Part shown: positions 8,374 to 17,074 of the stretch, one piece after another
How the letters are laid out: every line of letters begins with the position of its first letter
How positions within the stretch are numbered: position 1 is the stretch's first letter
Source: Deltaproteobacteria bacterium
GTDB lineage: Bacteria; Desulfobacterota; Desulfobulbia; Desulfobulbales; Desulfobulbaceae
Assembly: GCA_013151365.1 (NCBI GenBank)
Contig: JAADIK010000153.1
Coordinates: 1-54,893, forward strand
DNA length: 54,893 bases
Direction: 5' to 3'
Position numbers and translations under genes: made by a program
The notes under the pieces: model-generated
What the model saw: only the letters and a program-made list of their open reading frames with translations
Told to the model about the DNA's origin: nothing
Databases searched by the model: none

Positions 8374-10338
8374 TTAATCCCGGGACAACACTCTTACATT
8401 CTGCAGCCGTGGAGGCATATCAATATTAAAATTTTTCAAAAATTTATCGTATACGATCTGGGTGGATAATATACCGATAAATGCCATATTTTCAGCAAAT
8501 CCCTGCCGGCTTCTTTTCCTGCACTTTGCCAGGAGCTTGAAGACGGCGGCGGGCTTGAAGACCCCGGCCGCCCGCAACATTGAATCAGAGAGATAATATT
8601 CAAGATAGCCGGGCTCCGCATCCCCGAAAAAACTTGCAATATCCGGAGCCATATAGGGCTGTTTTTTTCGTTTTACTATATTTGCAGGTAAAATATCCCG
8701 TACCGCCAATTTTAATATATTTTTTTCGTTAAGTGCTTTCATCTTCAGTTTTACCGGAATACGGCCGGCCAGGTCGACAACCCGATGATCAAGAAATGGA
8801 AATCGCCCTTCCACTGAATGTGCCATGGCCATCCGGTCGCCCTGGGAACAGAGAAGGTAATTCCCCAGCAACAGTTTCGACTCTAAAAACTGTGCCCGCA
8901 GGAAATAATCCAGTCCCGCCAGAGAGGGCGCAATATCAGCCAGTCGTTTCTCCGGTCGACCGGCGCCCTGCGTGATCCGGTCGGCAAGAAAAACATGGGT
9001 GCGGGCCGTGGTTTTCCAACGCGGGCGGTGGGCATAAAACAAATCCGTAACATCGGCCCCGGTATCAAAAAATTTGCGGGCATATTCCGCCGACCTGGTG
9101 GGGGAAAGGGCAAGGTAGGGATAAAGCCGCGTGAGCAGCCGGGGCCGCAGGGAGGAATTCAGGTCGCGATGAATAAAGAACCGGGTTTTGGCCTCCTTGA
9201 AAATATCATAGCCGCCCAGAATCTCATCCGCCCCTTCACCGGTCAAAACCACCTTGTAATGATTTTGCCTGACCAGCCCCGACAACATGTACATGGGAGC
9301 CGGAGCCGTACGTAATATAGGAACCTCCGCATGCCAGATGACATCGGGAAAAATTTCGGCAATGGTGTCATTGCCGCAGACCACCTCGTGGTGCTCGGTA
9401 CCCAGGTAGCGCACCATTTCCCTCTGCTCCTGTCGTTCATCATAGACCTTGTCGGCAAAGGCTACGGAGAAAGTCTTGAGAGGGTTATTCGTGTAATTCT
9501 TGATCAGCGAAGTAATGGCTGAGGAATCAAGGCCGCCGCTCAGGTAGGCCCCGACAGGGACATCGGCCCGCAGACGCAAACGGACCGCATCGAGAAGCAG
9601 TTCACGCAGTTCTTCCGCATATTCCTGTTCGGACACCGCGCCATCAGGATCCGGGTTAAAAGGAATTTCCCAATACTGTTCGGGGGCATGCACACCTGCT
9701 CTGTCGACCCGCAGCCAGTGACCTGGCAAAAGTTGATGAATGGACTCAAAGACCGTTTCATGGGCCGCCGGCATCCAGAAGGTAAAAATTTCGCTGAGGA
9801 CTTGCGGGTTGAACCGCCTTGGCACTGAAGGGTCTGCATTGAAAATTGATTTTACCTCTGAGCCGAAATAGAAACAGCCGTCATGAAAAGTGTAAAAAAG
9901 AGGTCGTATCCCCATCCGGTCCCGGGCCAGGAAAAGTTCTTTTTCATGGACATTATAAATGGCCAGGGCAAACTGGCCGTTCAATTCATCCAGGCAGTCT
10001 CGACCCTTTTCTTCAAAGAGATGAATAATGACCTCGGTGTCAGAGTTGGTTGAAAATATATGGCCCCGGCTTTCGAGTCCCTGACGGAGTTCGGGGTAAT
10101 TGAAGATTTCACCATTAAAAACAATCCACAATGATTGATCTTCATTGGCAAGCGGCTGCCACCCCCCCTCAAGATCAATGACAGACAATCTGGCATGCGC
10201 CATGCCCGCCATGTCGCCGAGATAAAAACCAAAACCATCCGGCCCCCGGTGCCGGACCGGAAAAATCATCCGCTCAAGAACCGACCGGTCAGGACGATGA
10301 TTGCTGTTCAGGTTAAAAAATCCGGCAATTCCACACAT
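8374..10338 (-). CDS. asnB: asparagine synthetase-like class II amidotransferase
   Basis: A 654-residue glutamine-dependent amidotransferase. The N-terminal Ntn glutaminase starts with the nucleophile Cys2 (MCGIAGFF) and has RHRGPDG, ARLSVIDL and FNGEIFN. The synthetase domain has the PP-loop SGGLDSS (267-273) and the GEGADEILGGYD block. It hydrolyses glutamine and transfers ammonia to an adenylated carboxylate. It is first in the operon with ACP, ligase, methyltransferase and a second PP-loop enzyme, the type of neighbourhood seen for exosortase-associated amidotransferase 1 and for natural-product amidation, so free aspartate need not be the substrate. A 7-bp inverted repeat (AATTCCG/CGGAATT) lies 41 bp upstream. 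Confidence 0.87.
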   Translation of the reverse strand: MCGIAGFFNLNSNHRPDRSVLERMIFPVRHRGPDGFGFYLGDMAGMAHARLSVIDLEGGWQPLANEDQSLWIVFNGEIFNYPELRQGLESRGHIFSTNSDTEVIIHLFEEKGRDCLDELNGQFALAIYNVHEKELFLARDRMGIRPLFYTFHDGCFYFGSEVKSIFNADPSVPRRFNPQVLSEIFTFWMPAAHETVFESIHQLLPGHWLRVDRAGVHAPEQYWEIPFNPDPDGAVSEQEYAEELRELLLDAVRLRLRADVPVGAYLSGGLDSSAITSLIKNYTNNPLKTFSVAFADKVYDERQEQREMVRYLGTEHHEVVCGNDTIAEIFPDVIWHAEVPILRTAPAPMYMLSGLVRQNHYKVVLTGEGADEILGGYDIFKEAKTRFFIHRDLNSSLRPRLLTRLYPYLALSPTRSAEYARKFFDTGADVTDLFYAHRPRWKTTARTHVFLADRITQGAGRPEKRLADIAPSLAGLDYFLRAQFLESKLLLGNYLLCSQGDRMAMAHSVEGRFPFLDHRVVDLAGRIPVKLKMKALNEKNILKLAVRDILPANIVKRKKQPYMAPDIASFFGDAEPGYLEYYLSDSMLRAAGVFKPAAVFKLLAKCRKRSRQGFAENMAFIGILSTQIVYDKFLKNFNIDMPPRLQNVRVLSRD

Positions 10339-10378
10339 GACCGAGAACGCCTTACTCCTTTGAATTGTTGGTCAACTT

Positions 10379-10397
10379 AATTCCGCCAGTCGGAATT
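10379..10397. promoter_or_regulatory. short inverted repeat upstream of asnB operon
   Basis: AATTCCG and CGGAATT separated by 5 bp, 41 bp before the asnB start. It could be an operator or leader hairpin for the operon. No strong promoter hexamers were seen around it. The rest of 10339-10572 shows no gene. Confidence 0.35.
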
Positions 10398-10572
10398 ATC
10401 CCCCAAAAGAGCTAAAAAAGCGAGGAGTTATCCTGATAAAACGTATCAAGTAAACAAATAATCGGCATGCCTCCACGAAAGGCATGGAGACAATGGCCGG
10501 CTCGACGTTACAATAACGAGCTGCTCAAACCGGGGGGGAGCCGGAACCTTGGACGCGACCCTCATTCAAGCC

Positions 10573-10589
10573 TGGCATAATATTTGCTT
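10573..10589 (+). promoter_or_regulatory. sigma-54-type promoter
   Basis: TGGCAT-N4-TTTGCTT has the invariant GG (10574-10575) and GC (10586-10587) with exactly 10 bp between, as required for RpoN promoters. It points to the plus-strand secreted-protein gene at 11109, with a leader of about 510 nt that would contain a full repeat element. No activator site was identified. Confidence 0.45.
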
Positions 10590-10661
10590 TGAAAACCACA
10601 TGACAGTCATCCGTTCAGGTATGAGTTTTATCGGCCCTGTCTTCGCGGTTATCCTCTACCT

Positions 10662-10847
10662 GGATCAGTGACGGCTTGAGGTGAGGTTCCATGCAATAGT
10701 GGAATTTATTGTATTATTGTCGAATAAATGTATTTCCTGGTCTTCACCGTGCCGCCCTGCGGGGCGCTCGAGAACGGCACATCTGCTGCGTTGGCAACTC
10801 GTTGCTGCCTTGCATTTGCACTGTTCTCGAACACTCACGGATTCAGG
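10662..10847 (+). repeat. dispersed element family 1, near-complete (copy 2)
   Basis: Begins with a mutated left terminus (GGATCAGTGACGGCTTGAGG), has the AT-rich left half, the GCCCTGCGGGGCG hairpin and a shortened right half missing the GATATCACACCAGG loop region, then ends in CACGGATTCAGG. Confidence 0.85.
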
Positions 10848-10849
10848 CT

Positions 10850-10993
10850 CTATTCTGTCGCCGCCGCGGCAACGACAAGAGATGCAACCGCTGCCAGGCC
10901 GGCAATGAATAACAAAAACGTAACTCGTCCGTCTTTAAGGGGACAGGGGCCGAGTCCCATGATTTCGCCACAATCCTTTCCGTTGGCACTCAT
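10850..10993 (-). CDS. possible 47-residue membrane peptide
   Basis: Short reading frame from ATG at 10993: a hydrophilic start with two cysteines (CGEIMGLGPCPL), then a single hydrophobic segment (about residues 25-44) and an Ala-rich end. No ribosome-binding site precedes it, only an AT-rich tract. It lies between a repeat copy and a divergent secreted-protein gene. It could be real or accidental; no family was recognised. Confidence 0.3.
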   Translation of the reverse strand: MSANGKDCGEIMGLGPCPLKDGRVTFLLFIAGLAAVASLVVAAAATE

Positions 10994-11108
10994 GACAAAA
11001 TTTATGATATAATAAAATATATAAATACCGATATCACGATGAACAACAGAAAAGGCTCTGGTTTTTATAACAACTGTTGCTCTTTCGCGACTCAGGGAGC
11101 TCTCAACC

Positions 11109-12419
11109 ATGATACCATGCAATAATTATTTCATAAGCAGCAGCACCCGACGTATATTATGGATATGGTTTCTGGCCGGCATCTCGTTTCTATTGCTGCC
11201 AATCACCAGTTCATTCGGTCGCGATGTATCTTTTGTCTGGACGGCCAACACGGGCACTATCGACGGTTACAAGCTATATTACAAAACAGGAACCAGCGGC
11301 GCACCTTATGACGGCACCGGTGCCACCGAGGGTCCATCCCCCGTAACAACCGGCAATGTCACATCTTTTACCCTGCACGGCCTGTCAGACACCGAAACCT
11401 ATTATTTTACCCTCACCGCCTATGTCGGTTCTCTGGAAAGCGGCTATGCAACAGAGGTTGTCGTGCCTCCCGTTTCTGCGAACAGCCCGCCTACCGCCTC
11501 TGGCGCAACCATCTCTACCAAGGAAAACTCGCCAATAACAGGGCAGCTCAGCGCCAACGACCCCGACGGCGACGCCCTTACCTATTCCATCGTCACCAAT
11601 GGAAACCTCGGCAGCGTCGTTATCAACAACCAGGCAACAGGCGCATTCACCTACACCCCGAACACCGATGCCACCGGCAACGATTCGTTCTCTTTCAAGG
11701 TCAACGACGGCACCGTCGACTCAAATACGGCTACCGTCAATGTCACCATACTGCCGGCATCCACGGTCACAAAAATATTCGGCGACACGCCGGATGCCGA
11801 TTATCCGGGAACTCTCGCTGATACCTATACAAACCTCAATAACAACATCAATGCGGCTGCCGCTACGCTCACAACCTATTCCTGGTCATCTCCCGCTCCT
11901 CACAAAGTCGCGAACACTATTATTATAAAGGCTGACCTGGCAAGCATTCCCAGTGCCGCTATCATTCAGGAAGCAAGGATTTACCTCTACCAGACAGGTG
12001 CCAACGGAGAGGCCGAATACAACAACAGTATCCACATGATTACCGGCAAGGACCCGCAAATCGACCAGGTATCAGGTTACAATGCTTACAATGGCGAACC
12101 ATGGACCCCGGTTCCCGCCAATACAACTTACAACGATGTGCCATTGGGCCTGGCGGACATCGGACCACAGGAGGACACGGTTCAGCTGAATACCCAGAAC
12201 GGCTACCGCTCCTGGCTGGTCACCAAGATGGTCCAGAAATGGGTCAGCGACCCGTCCACTAATCACGGGCTCTTGATCAAAGGAGAGACAACTGCAATTG
12301 AAACCGGGCGGGATTTTGCGGCGTCGGAAAACCAGGATGCGGCCATCCGGCCCAAACTGGTCATCCGCTATACCTTACATAAGGCTCCCAAATTAATTTT
12401 AATAAAAGAAATCAAGTAG
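11109..12419 (+). CDS. secreted cadherin-like protein with DNRLRE-type C-terminal domain
   Basis: A 436-residue exported protein of unknown specific role. The N-terminal signal peptide has a hydrophobic core at about 15-33. A fibronectin III-like domain follows (FVWTANTGTIDGYKLYY to about residue 120), then a bacterial cadherin-like/Big domain (NSPPTASGATIS... DPDGDALTYSI ... TGAFTYTPN ... DSFSFKVNDG, about 125-215). The C-terminal 200 residues (IPSAAIIQEARIYLYQ ... VTKMVQKWVSDPSTNHGLLIKG ... RPKLVIRYT) match the DNRLRE/CBM96-like beta-sandwich. GGGAG lies 9 bp before the ATG. Such proteins are surface or matrix components; the nearby glycosyltransferase and a sigma-54-like promoter upstream fit an extracellular matrix role, which is inference. 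Confidence 0.75.
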   Translation: MIPCNNYFISSSTRRILWIWFLAGISFLLLPITSSFGRDVSFVWTANTGTIDGYKLYYKTGTSGAPYDGTGATEGPSPVTTGNVTSFTLHGLSDTETYYFTLTAYVGSLESGYATEVVVPPVSANSPPTASGATISTKENSPITGQLSANDPDGDALTYSIVTNGNLGSVVINNQATGAFTYTPNTDATGNDSFSFKVNDGTVDSNTATVNVTILPASTVTKIFGDTPDADYPGTLADTYTNLNNNINAAAATLTTYSWSSPAPHKVANTIIIKADLASIPSAAIIQEARIYLYQTGANGEAEYNNSIHMITGKDPQIDQVSGYNAYNGEPWTPVPANTTYNDVPLGLADIGPQEDTVQLNTQNGYRSWLVTKMVQKWVSDPSTNHGLLIKGETTAIETGRDFAASENQDAAIRPKLVIRYTLHKAPKLILIKEIK

Positions 12420-12445
12420 GGCCGGCCCAAGTCGTATCTCGTTTT

Positions 12446-12493
12446 GCAAATAAATACGTCATGATTTTCAATGCCAAGGACGTATTTATTTGC
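12446..12493. repeat. perfect 15-bp inverted repeat between convergent genes
   Basis: GCAAATAAATACGTC (12446-12460) and its exact complement (12479-12493) are separated by 18 bp. It lies between the 3' ends of the secreted-protein gene and the glycosyltransferase gene, so a bidirectional terminator is the simplest reading, although no T-tract follows the stem on either strand. Confidence 0.6.
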
Positions 12494-12496
12494 CCG

Positions 12497-13630
12497 TTAC
12501 CGTTGTGACGGAGTCCACAGCACGATACGTTCACCTTTAAGGTATTTTATCCAGGCAATAAATATCGCCGCATTAACAATCAGGAAGAAAGTGGGGGTTT
12601 TGAGCAGGCCGCGTAACTTCTGCGTCTTCCAGCCCAAGATGCCGAGGCCGTAAAACAACAGTTGACCAAGCAATAAAAGCTGAAAGAATAATGAATTAAA
12701 CGCCAGGCAAACATTTGCGACCAAGGCGGATATCAAGAAAAAGGGCACCAGCCAGCGCAATAATTTGTGGCAGAAAAATTGATATGCAAACAAACCATAC
12801 CTGAAAGGGTTCAAAAACTCCAAGTGACCGAAAAACACGGTTATTCCCCTGACAACGGTCCGAACTTTCCTCTCAAGCTCGTGTTTCCCATTTGCAACAT
12901 CCAGGTAATAACCAATGGCCGCAGGGTCACTTACCCCTCTTAATCCAAGTTTAATACTGCTCAACAATGTCCGGAAATCACTTTGCACATCGCCGGAAAA
13001 ATCCCGGCACACTTCCTTTCTGGCAGCAAAAAAAGAGCCGCTTAAACCAACCAGCGAATTAACGCTTGACTCCAATCTTCTAAGCCACATTTCGTACCGA
13101 ACATATAACCCCTCACCGCTCGGTTGACCATCCTGGCCAAGGAGACGGTCTTCACTGCTGACACAGCCTACCGACGGGTCGGCGAAATTTGCAACAATCT
13201 CCTGAATTGCATTCGAGTCAAGCCTGGTCGCAACATCCGAAAAAACAAGAATCTCTCCGTTAGCATGCCGTACCGCTACCTTCTGGGCATTCTCCTTGCC
13301 ACTCCGCGGCGTGATATCGAGCAGACCGATTCCTCGATCAGCGAATTCCGCCACGATACGGTTGGTAGCATCTGTTGAACCGTCGGATGCCACCAGAACC
13401 TCCAACGTACCCCCTGAGTATGCAAGCTGCAGGGTATTCTCCAATTTCTCCCGGATACGATTTTCTTCGTTAAATACCGTTATAATAAGAGTAACCGGCA
13501 GGCTTATTTTGTCACGAGAATGATTCCGCCCCTTGATATATCTCAGGAGCAGGAGAGTCAACGGGTAGCCGAAATATGCATAAAAAACTAAAAAAATTGA
13601 AAAAAATAATATAAATATCAAAATACTCAT
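12497..13630 (-). CDS. membrane glycosyltransferase, family 2
   Basis: A 377-residue GT-A processive-type glycosyltransferase. One N-terminal membrane helix (about 1-30) is followed by a catalytic domain with ITVFNEENRI, VASDGSTDAT (the DGSTD donor-binding site), FSDVATRLD (DxD-like) and the acceptor block LVGLSGSFFAARKEV; three or four C-terminal membrane helices follow (about 275-370). It resembles synthases making extracellular or membrane polysaccharide. A hairpin lies immediately upstream of the start. The polysaccharide export pair at 31-33 kb could act on its product but is far away. Confidence 0.85.
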   Translation of the reverse strand: MSILIFILFFSIFLVFYAYFGYPLTLLLLRYIKGRNHSRDKISLPVTLIITVFNEENRIREKLENTLQLAYSGGTLEVLVASDGSTDATNRIVAEFADRGIGLLDITPRSGKENAQKVAVRHANGEILVFSDVATRLDSNAIQEIVANFADPSVGCVSSEDRLLGQDGQPSGEGLYVRYEMWLRRLESSVNSLVGLSGSFFAARKEVCRDFSGDVQSDFRTLLSSIKLGLRGVSDPAAIGYYLDVANGKHELERKVRTVVRGITVFFGHLEFLNPFRYGLFAYQFFCHKLLRWLVPFFLISALVANVCLAFNSLFFQLLLLGQLLFYGLGILGWKTQKLRGLLKTPTFFLIVNAAIFIAWIKYLKGERIVLWTPSQR

Positions 13631-13648
13631 AATTAACCCATATCCGGA

Positions 13649-13692
13649 GGACCTACCGGTTAGTGCCCATTCATAAACGGTCTTTTAGGTCC
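13649..13692 (-). promoter_or_regulatory. leader hairpin of the glycosyltransferase gene
   Basis: GGACCTA (13649-13655) pairs with TAGGTCC (13686-13692), and an inner ACCGGTT/AACGGT pairing extends the stem. It lies 19 bp upstream of the start codon at 13630, in the 5' leader. It does not match a riboswitch class I know; it could be a regulatory or stabilising structure. Confidence 0.4.
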
Positions 13693-13762
13693 GAAATCAA
13701 GGGGCTGCGATGGAAAACAGTAAACCCTTTTTTATTCCCCAATATGCTGTATAATATTGATC

Positions 13763-14650
13763 ATGGTCGCCTTGATGAGACACAATTTTTTTGCCTGTTT
13801 TCTGGGATTTCTCGCTTTATTACTGGCCTGCGGCCGGCCGGCCGGGGCATTGGCCGGGCAACGGCAACTTTCCGTCTTTGTTTCCATTCTGCCGGAGGAG
13901 TACTTTGTCAAACGAATCGGCGGTGACCGGGTCCGGGTGGAGGCTCTGGTCCGGCCCGGCCAAAGTCCGGAAACCTATGAGCCGACTCCGCAACAGATGG
14001 CCAGGCTCGCCCGGACCCGCATTTATTTCCGCATCGGCGTCCCCTTTGAAAACGGCCTCATTCCCAAGCTGATTCGCTCCATGCCGCATCTGACCATTAT
14101 TGATCTGCGGGCGGGCCTTGACCTTCTGGAGCTTGAAGGCGCGCAATCCGGTGAACTCGATCCCCATACCTGGCTCGATCCGCTGCTGGTCAAAAAACAG
14201 GCCCGACTCATCATGGAGACCCTGGTCCGTTTCGACCCCGAGGGGACGAAGCAGTACCGGTCCAATTATCGACAATTCGCCCACGATCTCGAGACGCTGA
14301 ACAGCCGCCTGCTCACTATCCTTCGCCCCCTGGCGGGCCGGACCGTCTATGTCTTTCACCCGGCATACGGCTATTTCTGCCGGGCCTACAACCTGATCCA
14401 GAGGGCCGTTATCGAACAGGGCAAGAGACCAGGCGGCAAACGCCTGGCCCGCCTCATCGAACAGGCCAGGCGCGACCGGGTCAAAGTCATCTTTGTGCAG
14501 CCGCAATTTTCCTCCAGGGCCGCCAAGACCATAGCCCAGGCCATTGGCGGCACAGTGATCGCCCTGGACCCCCTGGCGCGGGACTATATTGCCAACATGA
14601 AAACCATGGCCGAAAAACTGGCAAGGGGCCTGCATGAAACCGCACCTTAG
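13763..14650 (+). CDS. ZnuA/TroA-type metal-binding lipoprotein
   Basis: Substrate-binding protein of a zinc/manganese ABC importer (cluster A-I). The N-terminal hydrophobic segment ends in a lipobox-like LLAC, so lipid anchoring is likely. The fold is shown by FVSILPEEYFVKRIGGDRV, the first histidine-region loop ETYEPTPQQM (the usual His is replaced in this loop), DPHTWLDP, FHPAYGYFCRAY and the late acidic site VIALDPLARDY. About 295 residues. Candidate starts are ATG 13763 and ATG 13775; neither has a good ribosome-binding site. No permease or ATPase gene is adjacent, so it works with distant partners or alone. Confidence 0.8.
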   Translation: MVALMRHNFFACFLGFLALLLACGRPAGALAGQRQLSVFVSILPEEYFVKRIGGDRVRVEALVRPGQSPETYEPTPQQMARLARTRIYFRIGVPFENGLIPKLIRSMPHLTIIDLRAGLDLLELEGAQSGELDPHTWLDPLLVKKQARLIMETLVRFDPEGTKQYRSNYRQFAHDLETLNSRLLTILRPLAGRTVYVFHPAYGYFCRAYNLIQRAVIEQGKRPGGKRLARLIEQARRDRVKVIFVQPQFSSRAAKTIAQAIGGTVIALDPLARDYIANMKTMAEKLARGLHETAP

Positions 14651-14773
14651 AAACCGGCCAACAACGAGCCCGGCGAATCGGCGCCTGTCCACGGGATTCC
14701 GCCGGCGGGCGAAAAGTGAACGTCCGACCATGAAATTGTTCGAGCGACCCGCCGACGCCACCCGGACCGTGTG

Positions 14774-15292
14774 ATGAAAATCATCTCCGGCGGCCAGACA
14801 GGCGCGGACCGCGCCGCTCTTGATGCGGCCAGAGAGTTGGGACTCCCGCACGGCGGCTGGCTGCCCAGGGGCCGAAAAACCGAAAACGGCCCCCTGCCCC
14901 GCAGCTATGCCCTTGAAGAGCTCGACAGTCCCGAATACCGGCCGCGCACGGAAAAAAACGTCCTTGCCGGCGACGGCACACTGATTATCTCCTTTGGCCC
15001 GCTCACCGGCGGATCCGCCCTGACCGAAAACCTGGCCCGGCGCCACAACCGCCCCTGTCTGCACATCAACCTTGAAGAGACGACAGACAACCAGGCAGCG
15101 GCCTTGATCATGGCATGGCTGCGCCGGTATCGTATTGCCACTCTCAATGTCGCCGGGCCGAGGGCCAGCGGCGACCCCCGCATCTACCGGGCCGTCTTGC
15201 ATCTCTTGAAAGAAATCCCCTGGCAGGAACTGGACCGAAAGAGCCAAAGAACTGCGGGCAGGCAAATGCCCTCCATGCCTGCAACCGACTGA
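14774..15292 (+). CDS. YpsA/MoCo-carrier-like SLOG protein
   Basis: A 172-residue protein of the putative molybdenum-cofactor carrier/YpsA-like family. The nucleotide-binding loop at the N-terminus is IISGGQTGADRAALD, followed by GGWLPRGRKTENGPLP, NVLAGDGTLIISFGPLTGGS and TLNVAGPRASGDPRIY, the usual conserved blocks. The ATG at 14774 overlaps the stop of a 46-codon reading frame (14634-14774) that itself overlaps the end of the metal-binding gene, so the three may be translationally linked. Its ligand in bacteria is not well established. Confidence 0.85.
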   Translation: MKIISGGQTGADRAALDAARELGLPHGGWLPRGRKTENGPLPRSYALEELDSPEYRPRTEKNVLAGDGTLIISFGPLTGGSALTENLARRHNRPCLHINLEETTDNQAAALIMAWLRRYRIATLNVAGPRASGDPRIYRAVLHLLKEIPWQELDRKSQRTAGRQMPSMPATD

Positions 15293-15346
15293 AAAACCGG
15301 GGTGAATCAATCGCCGGCCGCCGGCCTCTTGCCGACCGGGATCACG

Positions 15347-16513
15347 TCAGGGGTTCAAAGCGGCGCAACAGGTTTTCCCGCCCCGGCCGGGGTCACGCCA
15401 CGGCGACTCGTAGCCGCCCGGTATACCTTTCGGCGAGAGCAGGACCTGCCAGACCTGATTTTTCCGAGCCCGGAAGGAACCGGCGCAGGAGAGCAGATAA
15501 TATTTCCACATCCGGTAAAAGCGCTCATCGTAGCTGTCTCGCAGTGACGGCCAATGGGCGTCGAAATTCTCGAACCAGCGCATGAGGGTTTTATCGTAGT
15601 CGGCACCGAAATTATGCCAGTCTTCAAGCACGAAAATGCCATCGAAACCCTGACAGATCTGCTCGGCCGAGGGGAGCATGGAATTGGGAAAGATGTAGTG
15701 TTCGATCCAGGGATCCATATCGACCTGGGAATGGTTGCCGCCGATGGTATGCAGCAGAAACAGGCCGTTGTCATCGAGGCAACGGCGGACCGTCGTCATG
15801 AACGTCCGATAATTTTTTCTGCCGACGTGTTCGAACATGCCCAGGGAAAGAATACGATCAAAGGGTTCGTTCAGCTGTCGATAGTCCTGCAGGCGAAACT
15901 CGACCGGCAGTCCCCGGCATAACTCTGTCGCCAGCCGGACCTGCTCCTCGGACACGGTAACTCCCACCACCTCCACCTGGTAGCGCTCGGCGGCGAATTT
16001 TGCCATGCCGCCCCAGCCACAGCCGATATCCAGCACCCGCAATCCCGGCCGCAGATGCAGCTTGCGACAGACCATGTCCAGCTTGGCCTCCTGCGCTTCA
16101 TCCAGAGTCGCGGCATTCTTCCAGTAGCCGCAGCTGTAGATCATGCGTTGATCAAGCATCGCCCGGTACAGGTCATTCCCCTTATCATAATGCCGCCGGC
16201 CGACCTCAAAGGCCCTGCTTTCCTTCTGGAGATTGAACAGCCTCGCCTTCAGAATGTGAGAGAATTCGGCCAAGGCCCGGACCTGGCAGTCCAGACCGGC
16301 GCCGAGAATCCGATAAAAAAAATCGTCCAGGCGGCGACAATCCCACCAGCCGTCCATGTATGACTCGCCCAGCCCCATGGAGCCCTGGGTCAGCACCCGC
16401 CAATAAAACTTTTCGTTATGAACCTGCAGGTCCCAGGGACGGTCGCCGTTGATGGCAATGTCGGCACAGGCAAGGAACCGCTCAACTCGATGGTGAAATT
16501 TACCCTTTAACAT
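15347..16513 (-). CDS. cfa: cyclopropane-fatty-acyl-phospholipid synthase
   Basis: Transfers a methylene group from S-adenosylmethionine to unsaturated phospholipid acyl chains at the membrane. 388 residues from the ATG at 16513 (GGGGA six bases upstream); a second ATG at 16525 lacks a ribosome-binding site. Signatures are the N-terminal LGESYMDGWWDC, HYDKGNDLYRAMLD, MIYSCGYW, the SAM loop VLDIGCGWGG, SLGMFEHVGRKNY, LLHTIGG and DWHNFGADYDKTLMRW. The length matches E. coli Cfa (382). It is transcribed away from tRNA-Asn with 174 bp between. Confidence 0.95.
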   Translation of the reverse strand: MLKGKFHHRVERFLACADIAINGDRPWDLQVHNEKFYWRVLTQGSMGLGESYMDGWWDCRRLDDFFYRILGAGLDCQVRALAEFSHILKARLFNLQKESRAFEVGRRHYDKGNDLYRAMLDQRMIYSCGYWKNAATLDEAQEAKLDMVCRKLHLRPGLRVLDIGCGWGGMAKFAAERYQVEVVGVTVSEEQVRLATELCRGLPVEFRLQDYRQLNEPFDRILSLGMFEHVGRKNYRTFMTTVRRCLDDNGLFLLHTIGGNHSQVDMDPWIEHYIFPNSMLPSAEQICQGFDGIFVLEDWHNFGADYDKTLMRWFENFDAHWPSLRDSYDERFYRMWKYYLLSCAGSFRARKNQVWQVLLSPKGIPGGYESPWRDPGRGGKTCCAALNP

Positions 16514-16642
16514 AACGTTCCCCATAGTATTTCTACAGGACTACATTAACACCTCCGGCATTGTAAATAAAGATACAGTTTTTGCTCATTTCATGGAAGT
16601 GAATTTGTGCAATACGCCTGCCAAAATAAACTCCATGCGGCA

Positions 16643-16678
16643 AAATAAAAAGGCCGCTTCCTGTAAGGAAACGGCCTT
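16643..16678 (-). terminator. rho-independent terminator after tRNA-Asn
   Basis: On the minus strand AAGGCCGTTTCC and GGAAGCGGCC form a stem with a 4-nt loop followed by TTTTTATTTT. It ends the tRNA-Asn transcript before cfa. Confidence 0.85.
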
Positions 16679-16687
16679 CGTCATATC

Positions 16688-16763
16688 TGGCTCCTCGGGA
16701 CGGACTCGAACCGCCGACAGGGTGGTTAACAGCCACCTGCTCTACCAACTGAGCTACCGAGGA
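16688..16763 (-). tRNA. tRNA-Asn (GTT)
   Basis: A 76-nt cloverleaf with acceptor stem TCCTCGG/CCGAGGA, anticodon loop CTGTTAA giving GTT, T-loop GGTTCGAGTCC and an encoded CCA. Confidence 0.97.
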
Positions 16764-16954
16764 ACGTAACTCGTTTGTTCGTAATTTTTATTTTTTTGCA
16801 ACGGCAAACGCTGTGCGGACAACACCGTTCCAAAGCGGAATTTATTAGCACAGCCGGGGATAGCCGTCAAGTGAAAATTAAAAAAGGAGTTGCGCTCACC
16901 GACAAAAACCGGTATCAGATACCCACTTTTCAACCCTACCCGCAAACACGCCGT

Positions 16955-17032
<78 letters not shown>

Positions 17033-17074
17033 GTTTTGCCAACGGCTTTTACCCCGCCTCAATCAGCGCCGTTT

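Noticed and set aside
13631..13756. GEMM-I cyclic di-GMP riboswitch upstream of the glycosyltransferase
   Set aside because: ACCGGTAGGTCCTCCGG is reminiscent of one arm, but the required conserved core and second arm are missing.
14634..14774. 46-codon Arg-rich ORF between the metal-binding gene and the YpsA-like gene
   Set aside because: Overlaps both neighbours suggestively, but composition looks like out-of-frame GC-rich DNA and no family is apparent; kept only as a remark.
13820..15310. 496-codon minus-strand ORF opposite the metal-binding and YpsA-like genes
   Set aside because: Spans two well-supported plus-strand genes and has no domain of its own.
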